Shown here: piece after piece, positions 45,420 through 58,639 of the stretch
How the letters are laid out: each line of letters begins with the position of its first letter
How positions within the stretch are numbered: position 1 is the first letter of the stretch
The notes under the pieces: generated by a model
Told to the model about the DNA's origin: nothing
Seen by the model: only the letters and a program-made list of their open reading frames with translations
Databases searched by the model: none
Assembly (NCBI GenBank): GCA_003313425.1
Contig: NHZP01000024.1
Coordinates: forward strand, 837,861 to 901,860
Origin: Pseudopyrenochaeta lycopersici
Taxonomy: Eukaryota; Ascomycota; Dothideomycetes; Pleosporales; Pseudopyrenochaetaceae
Length of the DNA stretch: 64,000 bases
Reading direction: 5' to 3'
Made by a program: the position numbers and the translations under genes

Positions 45420-48400
45420 CCTCCCTCTCCTAATATTCTCTAATTTTTTCTTAGCAGTTTCTTAGATTCTCTAGTAGTTCCCACGTACTTTCTACGCTTA
45501 GGTACCCTTTCTATTTAACTAGGTAACTAAAGCTTAGTTCCAGGTCGTTAACTCTTCTATTCTGTTAGTACCCCTAGATTTTCTCAACTTTAAACTCGTT
45601 CTCCTCTTTAGGTTCATACTAGAATGTTTTCTGTAATAGTGTAGCAAGGTTAGCTAGTTCTAACTTAGAGATATAAAAACATAGGTAGATCTTTGCATCT
45701 AGTAGTAGCTCAAGTATATAATTTACAGGTCCGTTCTGTTTTTTAATTAAAAATAGTCTAACCTTAACATGATCGAGTCCCTTACTTAGTCACTTGTTAC
45801 GTAGATTCTTCGTGAGTAGGTATGCTTTATCCCCCTTCTTTAGCTAAGGTGCCATTTTTCTTTTCTTATTCTAGTAGGAAATACTATCACGTTGTGCTTT
45901 TTTAAGGTTTTCCTAGAGTTATTTATGTGCTTTTTTTATTTCTTTAGCTGTTTTTATAGCTACTTTAGTCTTTCTACTAGGATATAACTTTATAAAGAGA
46001 TTAGGGTGTCTCCCGTAGTTAGCAAAGAACAGTGTCTTTCTAGTTAATTCTGACAATTTGTTGTTATAGGCTAGTTGTGCCATTAGTAACAATAAGACCT
46101 AATTATTTTATTATTAATTGCTGTAAATTCTTAGGTAGGTCTTCATCGTTCTGTTCGTCCTTTCTGTCTGTCCGTCCGTTTGTAGGTAATAGGCTGTTAA
46201 TAACTTTCTCTTTGTCCCTATTGCAGCCATCAGGGTAGACCAGAAGTTAGATGTGAAGAGCTTGTCTCTATTACTTATAATAGACTTAGGTATGCCATAA
46301 TATCGTATTAGTCTGTCTAGGACAACAAACGCTAGTTATTCTGTGTTATAGTCGTTTCTAAACGGTATTATTTCTACTGCTTTCGTAAATCTGCAGACTA
46401 TGTTAAGGATAGCGTTATACTTAATTCCTGTCGCGGGATCTTTAGACAGTAGTAACCCTGTTACAAAGTCCATAGAAATATCTATCCAAGGTTCGTCGGG
46501 TAGCTCTATAGCTTGCATTTCTCCGTAGGGTGCGTAGGTACTGTGTTTGTTCTTATGACAGTCCGCACATTTCTTAATAAGTTGTTCAACCTTATCCTTC
46601 ATGTTTTTAAAGCTGTAGTGTCGCTGTATAAGCTCCATCGTTCTCTTAATTCCTAGGTAACTATGTACTAGGTTATCGTAGTATTATCAGATAATTACTT
46701 CTTACAATTCTTTAGGTACTTTAGACGTAATTATCATAGTGTTGTTTAATAACTTATTAGGTCTTAAGCTTCTATCCTAGTTAACTTGAAGGATAGCATC
46801 GCTGACAATTACTTTTGTTCCTGCGATATCTGGTCTGCGGCTAAGAGCATCAGCTCTACTGTTATCCTTTCCTAGCGTGTATATAATCTTAAATTTATAT
46901 TATCCTAACATTTCAGCCCATCTAACCTGTCTTCAGTTCAGTGTCTTAGTAGTAGTGAAATAAACTAGGTTCTTATGATCCGTGAATATTATAAGATCTG
47001 AGCAGCTTTCTACGTAGATTCGCCAGTAGTTGAGGGCGTCAACAACTACCATAAGTTCTTTATCATGCACGTCGTAGCGTTCTTCAGCGTCTATGAATTT
47101 TCTTAAGTAGTACGCGATTAGGTACTATTTCCTATTACGTTCTTGTTTTGCCGTTACACCTAGTGCAAGGTCTGAGGCGTCTGTTTTAAACTGTAGGAGT
47201 TCTCCTGTTCAGAATGTAATTAACACTAGAGGTGTAATACAGGCTTCCTTAAGCATCTGGAATACTTTTCTTTATTCGTTTCCCTATTCCTATTTAGTAT
47301 CTTTTCTTGTAAGCTTAGTAAGTAGGATAGATTTTTTAGAGAAGTCCTTAATAAATTATTAGTTAAAGTTAACAAATCCTATAAACAACTATATATCTTT
47401 AACTATTTTAGGTTCAGGCCATTCTTTTACTACTCTTATTTTTTCTTCGCTTATCTTTACTCCGTGTGCACCTACTATGCATCCTAGGAATTCAACTTCT
47501 TTCTTATAGAACTCACATTTCTTAGGTTTAAGCAGCAAACTAAATCTTCCTAGGCAGGCAAGAACTGTTCTAACATACTTAATGTGTTCCTGTAGATTAT
47601 CAGAGTATATAAGGATATTATTAAGGTATGCAATAATAAATACGTCCAGGTATTCCCTTAACATATTATTAATAAGTGCTTAGCATGTCGCTAGTGCATT
47701 AGTAAGACTAAAAGGCATTACTATATACTTATAGTAGCTATAGCGTGTTCTAAACGCAGTCTTCTATTCTTTACCTTCCTTTATGCGAATAAGGTTATAC
47801 GCTCCTCTTAAGTCTAATACTGTAAAGACTTTCGCAAAGGCTAGTTAATCCCGTAATTCCGCTATGTTTAGTAAAAGGTATTAATTTTTTACTATAATAT
47901 CGTTAAGTTTCTAGTAGTTAACGCATAATCTTAGCTTCCTATTCTTTTTTAGTACAAATAATATAGGGTATCCTACTAGTAACTGTAATTCTCTAATAAA
48001 TCCCTTTTTTAAGTTCGTCTTAATATATTCGCGCAGGGTCTTAAGTTCCTTTTCTAATAAACCATAAATTAGGCTGAAAGTTAGTTACTTTCCTTCCTGT
48101 AGGATAATCTCATAATCCCAGGGTTAATACTTAGGTAATGCTTTTATAGTTATCTCTTCCTAAAAGAGTAACTCATATTCTTTATACTTATTAGGGATTA
48201 CTAGAGTTGCGCTTTACTCCTTAACTCTAGCTTGTTAGTCTAAGGGCCTCCTATTAGTACCTGCTGAGTTAGACCCTCATATCTTAAGGCCGTCCTTGTT
48301 CGAAGTGAGGATCCCGATCGTCATCTTCTCATCTACCTAGGCACTCAGCCGCAGCGTAGGCTTACTCGTAGTTACGTCCGTTCCACAGCATTTAAACAAG

Positions 48401-50940
48401 AACTTTTTCTTTTTCCAATCTATGTCTAGACTGTGTTCCCTTAACTATAGGAGTCCTAGTATTACATCATGTTATGATAGTCTAAAGACGTCTAGGTCGA
48501 TCGTTTCCCTATAGTTCTAGATAATAAGTTGCACGCCCCGTACTTCGTGTGTGATTACAGACTCTGATAGCATTAGTTGTCCATCAGCTACTATTAATAG
48601 ATATAGTACTAATTTCAACAATAGAATAAGGCTAGCTTATTCTATCGCTCGCGCAGAAATATAGCTCTGTTATGCTCTAGAATCTACTAGTACCTTCATC
48701 TAGCTTCTGTTAAGCTTAATATTTAGCTTAAGAAGTCCTTGTGTGCCTATTGCGCATAGGGTTCGCAGTTTTTACCTATTAGTAGGCGTAACCCTAAAAA
48801 AGGCTCCTCCTAATACCCGTTTAGTGTCTTAATATCTTTATACTTAAGGTAATCTAAGTTAAGGCACGTTTACTATTATTACTAATTACATTCTCTATTA
48901 AAGACTAGCTGCATCGCTATAGTAGCCGCAGGGTCGTTATTCCCTAAGAAGTAGAGGACAGTCCTCTTATCCTATAGGTAGTTGTCGCATTTAACTTTAG
49001 GACAATCATACTATTAGTATTTGCATTAGTAAAATAAGTAAGGGAAGTATCCCTGTTCTGTTTTACTTAAACAATAGATTGTGCACAGGTCTGTAGTACA
49101 AAAGGACTAATAGACAACACCGTGTCGCTTATTACGTAGATCTATTAAGTAATCTAGTACTAGTTTCTATAGTCCCTTACGCATAGTATATAGAGTCTAA
49201 GCCGCCTCAGCGTGCTTATACATTTCTCAGGTTTCTTCCTCTGTAAGATGCCAGAGGGAGTCAATATTCTCTTTATTATTCTCCTAATGCATTTATTATT
49301 TAAGCTGCGTATAAATATCTTATTTCTCACCATCTGTAAGTATAATTTCGCCGTAGGAGTTAACTTAAAGATACCCTTATTATACTAGGTTCTCAGTGTT
49401 TAGTATATAGAAAGCGTCTTCCCGTATTAGTAGTAGCATTATTTAGCGTCGTAGTACATATTTAGGGGTCTTAACTACTAGGGGTTCTGGTGCCCATGTT
49501 TATCTAGCTCGTCAAAGTTTCTATAGTGCGTCCCTAACGCTTACGGGTTGCTATACTTCTTTAGCTTTTTCCACCTATTCTTATATTGCCTTCATATAGT
49601 GTTCAGGGTAACAGTAATATTCCCGCAACATATCCTACATCGCTTATTCAGCCAGAATAATTGTACTTATTCTTTATTTTATAGCTGCTTCCTATTCTTC
49701 TAGGGTTAACGCGTTAATATATTATACTTCGTACATGTGCTGCGCGTGTAGTTAGCAGTTAAGTTCTGCAATATCTTTTTCTGCCTCTGTAGGCGTCAGT
49801 AGCCTCAGGGTTCCTAGTCAATATCGTTTCTAGAAGTTTTCCTTTTTCTAATCCTTAGTTAAGAGCACTATAGTATTATTAAGGTCTTCCTCAGCATCTT
49901 CGTAGACTAGAGACAGGAAGCTGCTACTCTCTTCGTCGCTATACTAGGTTCCTAGAATCCCTTTTTTAGTAGGTTCCTAGAGAGGTAGCTGTAGTACATC
50001 CGTATCTTAAGCCTCTTCCTCTCGGGTTGCGACGACTTCCTATGTTTTATCGTTACTGTTTTCTTCTTTTACTACTATCATATTAATCTAGGGAGTCACC
50101 TTATTCTTACTTCTACAGTCCTTAGCTATATAGCCTTTCTTATTACAGTTAAAGCAGGTTATTTCTTTTTTCTTTCCGCCCTTACCTAATTTTTCCTTAT
50201 TAAGGTTATCTAAATATATTACCTTAAGGCCCCCTAACAGGTACTATCCAGGCACTCCCTGTAGTTAATACTAATGTTGTAGGTAACTATTATTTAGCTT
50301 ATTACAATAATCCTTCTAGGGTTTCTTATCTTCTTTTGTTTATCCTAGTAGTCGTCCTCTAAGTCGCATACAGAGCTTATAGAGCTCTACATCTAGTCGG
50401 ATAGTTTCATTAATTAGGTCGTCCAGTGTCGTGATTTTCGTGCCTGTACGCATGAGCTCGGTCTGGACGTCTGCTTTCAGGCCTTGTTTATACATGGTTT
50501 TTAGGGTGTCGTTATTCCAACTAGTCTGTCTGGCGTAACCTAGAAATTCGTTGGTGTAGTCAGCCGCAGACCTAGTTTGTCGCATGTTTTGGATCTTACG
50601 CTCTGCAATAGTTGCCACGTTTAGGAGACCGAACGCTTGGCGCATACATATTTTAAATCTTTCTATATTTTCAAACATAATAATAAGTTCTTAAGGCTTC
50701 TCCTTGTCACTCATGTACTCGACTAGGTGGGGTTTTACCTATTTGGCAGCTTCGCCTCTTATGTAGCTCGACATGAGTACTACTTGGTCGTCGTCGTCTA
50801 TGGTAGTCGCGTTAAACTTAAAGAACAGGTTAAACTAGAGTAGCTAGTCTTCAAGCTTAAACTGATCCCTATAGAAGAGGTCCGGTTTAGCGACAGCGTT
50901 GCCTGGCCTTATAGTATAATAGTTGGTGGTCTCCATCTCA
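45420..50940 (-). pseudogene. Gypsy1 gag-pol with chromodomain, RIP-mutated
   Basis: Minus-strand order: Gag 50,940-50,200, with an open piece 50,678-50,340; CCHC knuckle 50,160-50,115 (CFNCNKKGYIAKDC, where the His is now Tyr); protease about 48,760-48,450; reverse transcriptase about 48,110-47,389, with the catalytic YLDD now YLNN in the open piece 47,664-47,389; RNase H about 47,330-46,850; integrase about 46,680-45,980, whose open piece 46,638-46,336 shows KKCADCHKNK and the DISMDFVTGLL core; chromodomain about 45,600-45,455 (YLVK, KGYLSVEST, ELLENLRNC). Stops are mainly TAG at Gln/Trp positions. Confidence 0.9.
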
Positions 50941-50968
50941 GTGTCACTTATCTTGAGGGTGTTTAAAG

Positions 50969-51362
50969 TGTAAAGAATCCTAAGGGCTATTAGTAAGGAT
51001 AACTAATAAGGTTGCAAGGTTGGTTCTCTGGGATAGAGTAAGGGACTAGATAGAGCAGGGGTTTAATACTAAGACAGTAAGAGGGCGCTTCTATAAAGAG
51101 TACTAAGGGTTAAGAACAATTAGTATTACTATTACTATACTGTAGAGTATAATATTAAGTTGAACATAATAAGCTATAAGGGTTCATTGTGGTGATCTAT
51201 ATACATAACGCGCTCGTCGCGCTCGCCGCGAGCGCTGCGAGCGCTCGTCCTTGGCGGAGCGAGCGGTCACGTGACGCGTGACAGAGTGGGACACTGACGC
51301 TTCTTGACTGGCTGTCAGTACCTGAGGCTCTCCCTCCCTGTCCAGGATTCCAGATCCTAACA
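50969..51362 (-). repeat. Gypsy1 5' LTR, 394 bp
   Basis: Partner of 44,409-44,802. In element orientation the first ~160 bp (U3, 51,362 down to about 51,201) are unique to Gypsy1, and the rest, from the TATA-like GTATATAGATCACC to the end, is shared with Gypsy2 and with the relic at 7.6 kb. Confidence 0.95.
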
Positions 51363-51624
51363 ATCTACTACAGAATATAAGTGCCTAGCTTTACTATTCG
51401 CGCGAAGCCCCTATTCTAGTTAATAAGGACTAGTATTAAATAAATATAGTAGGAGGCTTAATAAGAGGCGATAAGTACCTTAAAGTAATATATTACTTTA
51501 GCTCTAGCGTTAGTAAGTCCTAATTATAAGAATAAAGGTATACTTTTTATAGTAGTAAACATAAGTAAGAAAGGCGTAGGCGCGTCTCTTAAATAGATTA
51601 GAATAGATAGAAAGAGATACCTAT

Positions 51625-51879
51625 TGTAATGGGCTGCGCACTTTAAGCAAGAGAGGCTTTGCTACTATCGCACGGGGAGCGAACTCCTTAATCTCCTCTG
51701 CCCCCCTTTTCTTATAAGCTCATACAAGTTAGTAGCTAGAGGAGCACGTCCCTCTTTACTCGTATAAACATATATATATATATATCCTCTAAGGATACCT
51801 GTAACCTCTTCTCTATCTTTCTCCTTCTGTAGTATAGGACAAATGCACACTCGTTAGCTAGGCCTCTTCGCCCATAACA
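51625..51879 (-). repeat. Solo LTR B (255 bp), TSD CCTAT
   Basis: Reverse complement of solo LTR A with scattered transitions and a longer TA run. Flanked by CCTAT at 51,620-51,624 and 51,880-51,884, so it is an independent insertion and not part of one element with copy A. It lies in the RNase H part of the old Gypsy. Confidence 0.92.
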
Positions 51880-52635
51880 CCTATATTAATTTAAAAGTAT
51901 AATATAGTTAAAAACTAAGAGTCTCTAGCACTTAATAAAGCTTAAGTATAAGGTAGTATTATAGGCGCTAAAGAAATTTAGAACTTAGCTATATAGATAA
52001 TATTTTACTATTAAAATAGACTCTTAGACGCTTATTTATTAACTTAATAGATTATTACTTAATATTCTTAGGTTAGTCTAAAATAGGTAGCTTACAGCTA
52101 TCTTTACTTAAGACTTTAATATTAAGTATATTCTTAGAAAGAAGAATATTATTACTAACACATTATTATATTATCTAAAGCTAGGAAGATAAGAATAGCT
52201 ACATAAGGCTGAAGATAACCTTAATAATTCTATTAAAAACCTAATTACTAACCTTAAGTTTATCTTACTTACTAAGATAAGTAGAGTACTAAATAAATAA
52301 TACTTAGATAAGTCTAAAGTAATTACTTAGTTCTTAATAAGATTTAAGAAGCCTAAAGGTTTTATAAGGGTATAACTTTAAGCGTAGAAAAAGAGAGTAA
52401 TAAATTTCTTTATGCGAGAAGGCTATCTCTTTTAAAAGTCTATAAGAAATATAGCTATTTATTAAGTTATAGATAATCCTAATCTTACGACTATAGCTAT
52501 ATAAGAAATATATTAATAGATTAGTTATAAAGGGGTAAATAGCGTCTATTTAATACTTACTTAATAATACTAGTAAGAAAGAATATATAAGGAGGTATAA
52601 CGCGCAATTATATTATATAAATAGTACTAGTAAAG

Positions 52636-53067
52636 TGTTACGACCTAGGAATGTACCGAGGGACAGCCGCCTTAAGAAGCCCCGCGGCCTGGTACGTGCG
52701 CCAAAGCACAAGGCTGCACCTAAAGAAGCACGTGACTCGTCATGAGTCTCACGGTCTCAGGAATCTTACACGCTGACATACAGTCTCTGTATAAGACTCG
52801 TTAAGAATAGTACAGTCTTATAAGACTCCTCGTGTATATAGATTACTATAATAAACCCTTATAGCTTAGTGTGTTTAACTTAATATTATACTCTACAGTA
52901 TAGTAATAGCAATACTAATTATTCTTAACCCTTAGTACTCTTTACAGAAGCACCCTCTTACTGTCTTAGTATTAAACCCCTATCTATCTAGTCCCTTACT
53001 CTATCCTAGAGAACTAACCTTACAGTCTTATTAGTTATCCTTACTAATAGCTTTTAAGATTCTTACA
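52636..53067 (+). repeat. Gypsy2 5' LTR, 432 bp
   Basis: U3 (52,636 to about 52,830) has no similarity to the Gypsy1 U3. From CGTGTATATAGATTAC (about 52,831) to the end it aligns base for base with the Gypsy1 LTR. GTATATAG is the likely TATA box. This copy keeps more C/G than the 3' copy (for example GTACCGAGGGACAG against GTACTAAGGGACAG). Confidence 0.93.
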
Positions 53068-53094
53068 CTTTAAACACTCTTAAGATAAGTAACA

Positions 53095-56000
53095 CTAAGA
53101 TAGAAAACACGAACTACTATGCTACTAGGCTAGGCAACGCTGTCGCTAAACCAGACCTCTTCTATAGGGATTACTTTAAGCTTAAAGAATAGTTACTCTA
53201 GTTTAACCTCTTCTTTAAGTTTAATATAACTACTATAGACGACGACGACTAAGCAGTACTTATATCTAGCTATATAAGAGGCGAAGCTGCTAAATAGGTA
53301 AAACCCTACCTAGTTAAGTACATAGGCGACAACAAAAAACCTTAAGAACTAATTACTATATTCAAAGAGACGAGCAGATTTAAAGCATGCATGCGTTAAG
53401 CGTTTAGACTCCTAAACAAGGTAACTATTACAGAACGTAAGGTCTAAAACATGCGATAAACCTAGTCTACAGCTAACTATACTAATAAATTTCTAAGATA
53501 CGCCAGATAAACTAGCTAGAATAATAATACTCTAAAAACTATGTACAAATAAGGCCTAAAAGCAGACATCTAGACTAAGCTTATACGCACAGGCACGAAG
53601 ATTACAACACTAGATGACCTAATTAATGAGACTATCCGACTAGATGTAGAGCTCTATGAACTTTATATGCAACTTACAGGACGGCGACCTAGACAAATAA
53701 AAGAAGACAAGAAACTATAAAGGGACTATCGCAAGATGTCTAATAGCAGTCGCCTACGTTACTAATATTAGCTATAAAGGGTCCTAGGACATTATACGTC
53801 TAGGGGATCTAAGGTAATATATCTAGATAACCTTAACAGAGAAAAGTTAGGTAAGGGCAGGAAGAAAAAAGAAATAACCTGTTTTAACTATAATAAGAAA
53901 AGCTATATAGCTAAGGACTATAGAAAAAAGAATAAGGTAACCCCCTAGATTAATATATTAGCTATAAAAGAAAAAAACAGCAATAATAAAACATAAGAAG
54001 TTGTTGCTACCTAAGAGGAAAGAGCTTAAGATATAGTAATACTACAGCTACCTCTCTAAGAACCTACTAAGATAGGGATTCTAGGAACCTAGTATAGCGA
54101 AGACAAGGAAGAGAGTAGCAGCTCCTTATCCCTAGCCTATAAAGATACTAAAGAAGACCTTAGTAATACTATAGTACTTCTAACTAAGGATTAAAAGAGG
54201 GAAAACTTTTAGAACTAATATTAACTAGGAACCCTAAGGCTAAGGACGCCTATAGAGGCAGAAAAAGATGTAGTAGAACTTAACTGCTAATTACGCGCAC
54301 AATATATGTACGAAGTATAATATATTAATGCGCTAACTCTAGCAGAATAGGAAGTAGCTATAGCATAAGGAATAAGTACGATTATCCGAGCTAAACAAGC
54401 GATGCAAGATATATTACAGGAACATTATAACTACCTAAATTTTATATAAAGGTAACATAAGAATAAGCGGAAAAAGCTAAGGAAGCATAGTAACCTGTAA
54501 GCGTTAGAGACGCACCTTAGAAACTTCGACGAGCTAGATAAACATAGGCACTAGAACCTCTAGTAGTTAAGACCCCTAAATATGTATTACGACGCTAAAT
54601 AATGCTACTATTAACACAGGAAGACGCCTTCTACGTGCCTAATACTTAGGACCTAGTATAATAAGGGTACCTTTAAGTTAACTCCTATAGTAAAATCGTG
54701 CTTATAGATAGTAAGAAACAAGATATCTATACTTAGCTTAAATAATAAATGCATTAGGAGGATAATAAAGAGAACGTCGACCCTAACTAGCTTCTTACAA
54801 AGGAAGAAGCCAGAGACTATTACAAGCGCGCAGAGGCGGCTTAAACCCTACATACTATGCGCAAGGGACTACAGAAGCTAGTACTAGACTACTTAATAGA
54901 CCTACGCAATAGACAACACAGTGTCGTCTACTAGTCTTTCTGTACTACAGACCTGTGTATAATACACTATTTAAGTAAAACAGAATAAGGATACTTTCCT
55001 TATTCGTTTTACTAGTGTAAATACTAATAGTATAACTGTCCTAAAGTTAAATGCGACAACTACCTGTAAGATAAGAGGACTATCCTCTATTTCCTAGAGA
55101 ATAATAACCCTGCAGCTACTATAGCGATGCAGCTAGTCTTTAACAGAGAGTGTAATTAGCAGTAATAGCAAACGTGCCTTAACTCTAACTACCTTAAGTA
55201 TAAAGACGTTAAGATATTAAATAGGTACTAGGAGGAACTTTTTTTAGAGCCGCGCCTACTAATAGGCAAGAATCGCGAACTTTATGTATAACAGGCGCAT
55301 AAAGACTCCTTAAGCTAAATATTAAGCTTAACAGAAGCTAGATAAAGGTACTAGTAGATTCTAGAGTATAACAGAGCTATATTTCTACGCAAGCGATAGA
55401 ATAAGCTAGTCTTACTCTATCGTTAAAATTAGTACTATATCTATTAATAGCAGCTAATAGATAACTAATGCTATTAGAGTCTGTAATTACACACAAGGTA
55501 CAGAGCGTGCAACTTATTATCTAGAACTATAGGGAAACGATTAACTTAGACGTCTTTAGACTATTATAACACGACGTAATACTAGGACTCTTATAGTTAA
55601 GAGAACATAGCCTAGAAATAGACTAGAAGAAGAAAAAGTTCTTATTTAAATACTATAGAACGGACGCAACTACAAGTAAGCCTATACTACGGCCGAGTGC
55701 CTAGGTAGATAAGAAGATAATAATTAGGATCCTTACTTTAAATAAGGATAACCTTAGGATATAAGGGTCTAACTTAGCAGGTACTAATAGGAGGCCCTTA
55801 GACTAACAAGCTAGAGTTAAGGAGTAAAGCGCAACTCTAGTAATCCCTAATAAGTATAAAGAATATAAGTTACTCTTTTAGGAAGAGATAAGCACTAAAG
55901 TATTACCTAAGTATTAACCTTAGGATTATAAGATTATCCTATAGGAAAGAAAGTAACTAACTTTTAGCCTAATTTATAGTCTATTAGAAAAAGAACTTAA

Positions 56001-58630
56001 AACCCTACGCGAATATATTAAAATAAACTTAAAGAAAGGATTTATTAGAGAATTACAGTTACTAGCAGGATACCCTATACTATTTATACTAAAGAAAAAT
56101 AAGAAGTTAAGATTATGCGTTAACTACTAGAAACTTAATAATATTATAATAAAGAATTAATACCCTCTACTAAATATAGTAGAACTATAGGATTAACTAG
56201 CCTTTATAAAAGTCTTTATAGTATTAGACTTAAGAGGAGCGTATAACCTTATTTATATAAAAGAAGGTAAAGAATAGAAGACTGCGTTTAGGACACGCTA
56301 CAGCTACTATAAGTATATAGTAATACCTTTTAGTCTTACTAACGCACTAGCTATATACTAGGCACTTATTAATAATATATTAAGAGAATACCTAGATATA
56401 TTTATTATTGCATACCTTAATAATATCCTTATATACTCTAATAATCTATAGGAACACGTTAAGCACGTTAAAATAGTTCTTACCTGCTTAGGAAAATTTA
56501 GTTTACTGCTTAAACCTAAGAAATATAAGTTTTATAAGAAAGAAGTTAAATTCCTAGGATATATAGTAGGTATATATAGAGTAAAGATAAGTAAAGGAAA
56601 AATAAGAGTAGTAAAAGAATAGCCTAAACTTAAAATAGTTAAAAATATATAGTTATTTATAAGATTTATTAACTTTAACTAACAGTTTATTAAGGATTTC
56701 TCTAAGAAATCTATCCTACTTACTAAACTTATAAGAAAAAAGATAAAATAAGAATAAGGAAATAAATAAAGAAAAGCATTCTAGATGCTTAAAGAAGCCT
56801 ATATTACACTACTAGTATTAATTACATTTTAAATAGGAGAACCTCTACAGTTTAAAATAGACGCCTTAGACCTTATACTAGGTGTAACAGCTAAATAAGA
56901 ACGTAATAGGAAATAGCACCTAATTACCTACTACTCTAGGAAATTCACAGACCCTAAGGAACGCTACAACGTACATAACAAAGAGCTTATAGCGATCGTC
57001 AACGCCCTTAACTACTAGTAGATCTACGCAGAGAGCTGCTTAGATCTTACGATATTTATAGATTATAAGAACTTAGTTAATTTTACTACTACTAAAGATT
57101 TAAATTAAAGATAGGTTAGATAGGCTAAAATGCTAGGATAATATAAGTTTAAGATTATGTATACGCTAGGAAAGGATAATAGCAGAGCTGACGCTCTTAG
57201 CTGCAGACTAGATATCGCAGTAATAATTAGCGATGCTATCCTTTAAGTAAACTAGGATAGAAGCTTAGGACCTAATAAGTTATTAAATAACACTATAATA
57301 ATTACGTCTAAAGTACCTAAAGAATTATAAGAGGTAATTATTTAATAATACTACTATAACCTAGTATATAGTTACCCTAGAATTAAAAGAATAATAGAAC
57401 TTATATAATAATACTATAGTTTTAAAAATATAAAAACTAAGGATAAACAGTTTATTAAAAAATGCGCGGATTACTACAAGAATAAACACAGCACCTACGT
57501 ACCCTACAGAGAAATGCAAGCTATAGAGCTACCTAACGAACCTTAGGTAGATATTTCTATAGACTTTGTAACAGGGTTACTACTGTCTAAAGATCCCGCG
57601 ACAGGAATTAAGTATAACGCTATTCTTAACATAGTCTGTAGGTTTACAAAAGTAGTAGAGATAATGCTATTTAGAAATAACTATAACACAGAATAACTAG
57701 CATTCGTTATCCTAGACAGATTAATATAATACTATAGTATACCTAAGTCTATTATAAGTAATAGAGATAAGCTCTTTCTATCTAACTTCTAGTCTACATT
57801 AATAGCCGCGATAGGAATAAAGAGGAAGTTATTAACAGCCTATTACCTACAAACAGACAGGCAGATAGAAAGAACGAACAGAATAATAAAGACCTACCTA
57901 AGAATCTACAGTAATTAATAATAAAATAATTAGGTCTTATTACTACTAATAGCACAACTAGCCTATAATAATAAACTGTTAGAATTAACTAGAAAGACAC
58001 TATTCTTTACTAACTATAAGAGACACCCTAATCTCTTTATAAAGTTATATCCTAGCAGAAAAGCTAAAGCAGCTATAAAAACAGCTAAAGAAATAAAAAA
58101 AGTACATAAACAACTCTAAGAAAACCTTAAGAAAGTATAACGTAATAGTATTTCCTACTAAAATAAGAAAAGAAAAATAGCACCTTAGCTAAAGAAGGGG
58201 GATAAAGTATACTTACTTATAAAAAATCTACGCAATAAGCGACTAAGTAAGGGACTTAATTATATTAAAGTTAGACTATGTTTAGTTAAAGAACGAAACA
58301 GACCTGTAAATTATATACTTAAGCTACTACTAGATATAAAGATCTACCTATGCTTTTATATCTCTAAGCTAGAACTAGCTAACCCTGTAACACTATTATA
58401 AAGAACATTCTAATATAACTTAGAGGAAGAAAACGAATTTAAAGTTAAGAAGATTTAGGGATACTAACAAAATAGAAGAGTTAATAACCTAGAATTAAGC
58501 TTCAGCTACCTAGTTAAATAGAAAGGATACCTAAGTGTAGAAAGTACGTAGGAACTACTAGAAAACCTAAGAAACTGCTAAGAAAAAATTAGAGAATACT
58601 AGAAAAGAGAAGAAGCTAAAAAGAAACCTA
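53095..58630 (+). pseudogene. Gypsy2 gag-pol with chromodomain, RIP-mutated
   Basis: Plus-strand order: Gag about 53,095-53,720; CCHC-like knuckle about 53,878-53,925 (CFNYNKKSYIAKDY, two Cys and the His lost to transitions); protease about 55,360-55,520; reverse transcriptase about 55,950-56,640, catalytic box YLNN in IIAYLNNILIYS near 56,410; RNase H about 56,800-57,230; integrase about 57,400-58,120 (DISIDFVTGLL near 57,550); chromodomain about 58,480-58,620. No piece is open for long. Dead. Confidence 0.88.
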
Positions 58631-58639
58631 GGAGACTTG

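Larger units (their letters stand above)
44409..51362 (-). mobile_element. Gypsy1: complete Ty3/Gypsy chromovirus, 6,954 bp
   Basis: Two 394-bp LTRs (44,409-44,802 and 50,969-51,362) with ends TGTTAGGATC...GATTCTTTACA in its own orientation, flanked by ATCTA (44,404-44,408 and 51,363-51,367). The element is on the minus strand. A purine tract (AGAAGGAGAGGGATAG) lies directly before its 3' LTR (44,803-44,818). Same post-LTR sequence as Gypsy2 (CTTTAAACAC, then CAAGATAAGTGACAC), presumably including the primer site. It has the longest surviving open pieces of the Gypsy elements here, so it is less mutated and probably the youngest of those inside the old Gypsy. Confidence 0.95.
39831..52635 (+). 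mobile_element. Old Ty3/Gypsy element, multiply interrupted
   Basis: Plus-strand gag-pol relic in segments 39,831-43,722, 43,973-44,408, 51,363-51,624 and 51,880-52,635, held apart by two solo LTRs and Gypsy1. Removing them and one copy of each duplication rejoins a Pol reading order: gag-like block 39,840-40,410; reverse transcriptase 43,470-44,408 (for example LSLIDLFLGYNQIILYLDS and PFIDNITASS, from P-F-I-D-D); RNase H 51,363-52,200; integrase zinc region ending near 52,630. The integrase is then cut by the Copia at 59,686, so its C-terminal part should lie beyond the window. Its RT type (linker VKGP-like position, VRAFISIYIYYRIF) differs from that of Gypsy1-3. Strongly AT-rich, the most mutated element here. 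Confidence 0.75.

Noticed and set aside
51665..51850. Minus-strand 61-codon frame
   Set aside because: Lies wholly within solo LTR B; no homology to a protein.
43723..51879. Solo LTRs A and B as the inverted ends of one large DNA transposon
   Set aside because: Each has its own 5-bp target duplication, and the sequence between them is two other identified elements.
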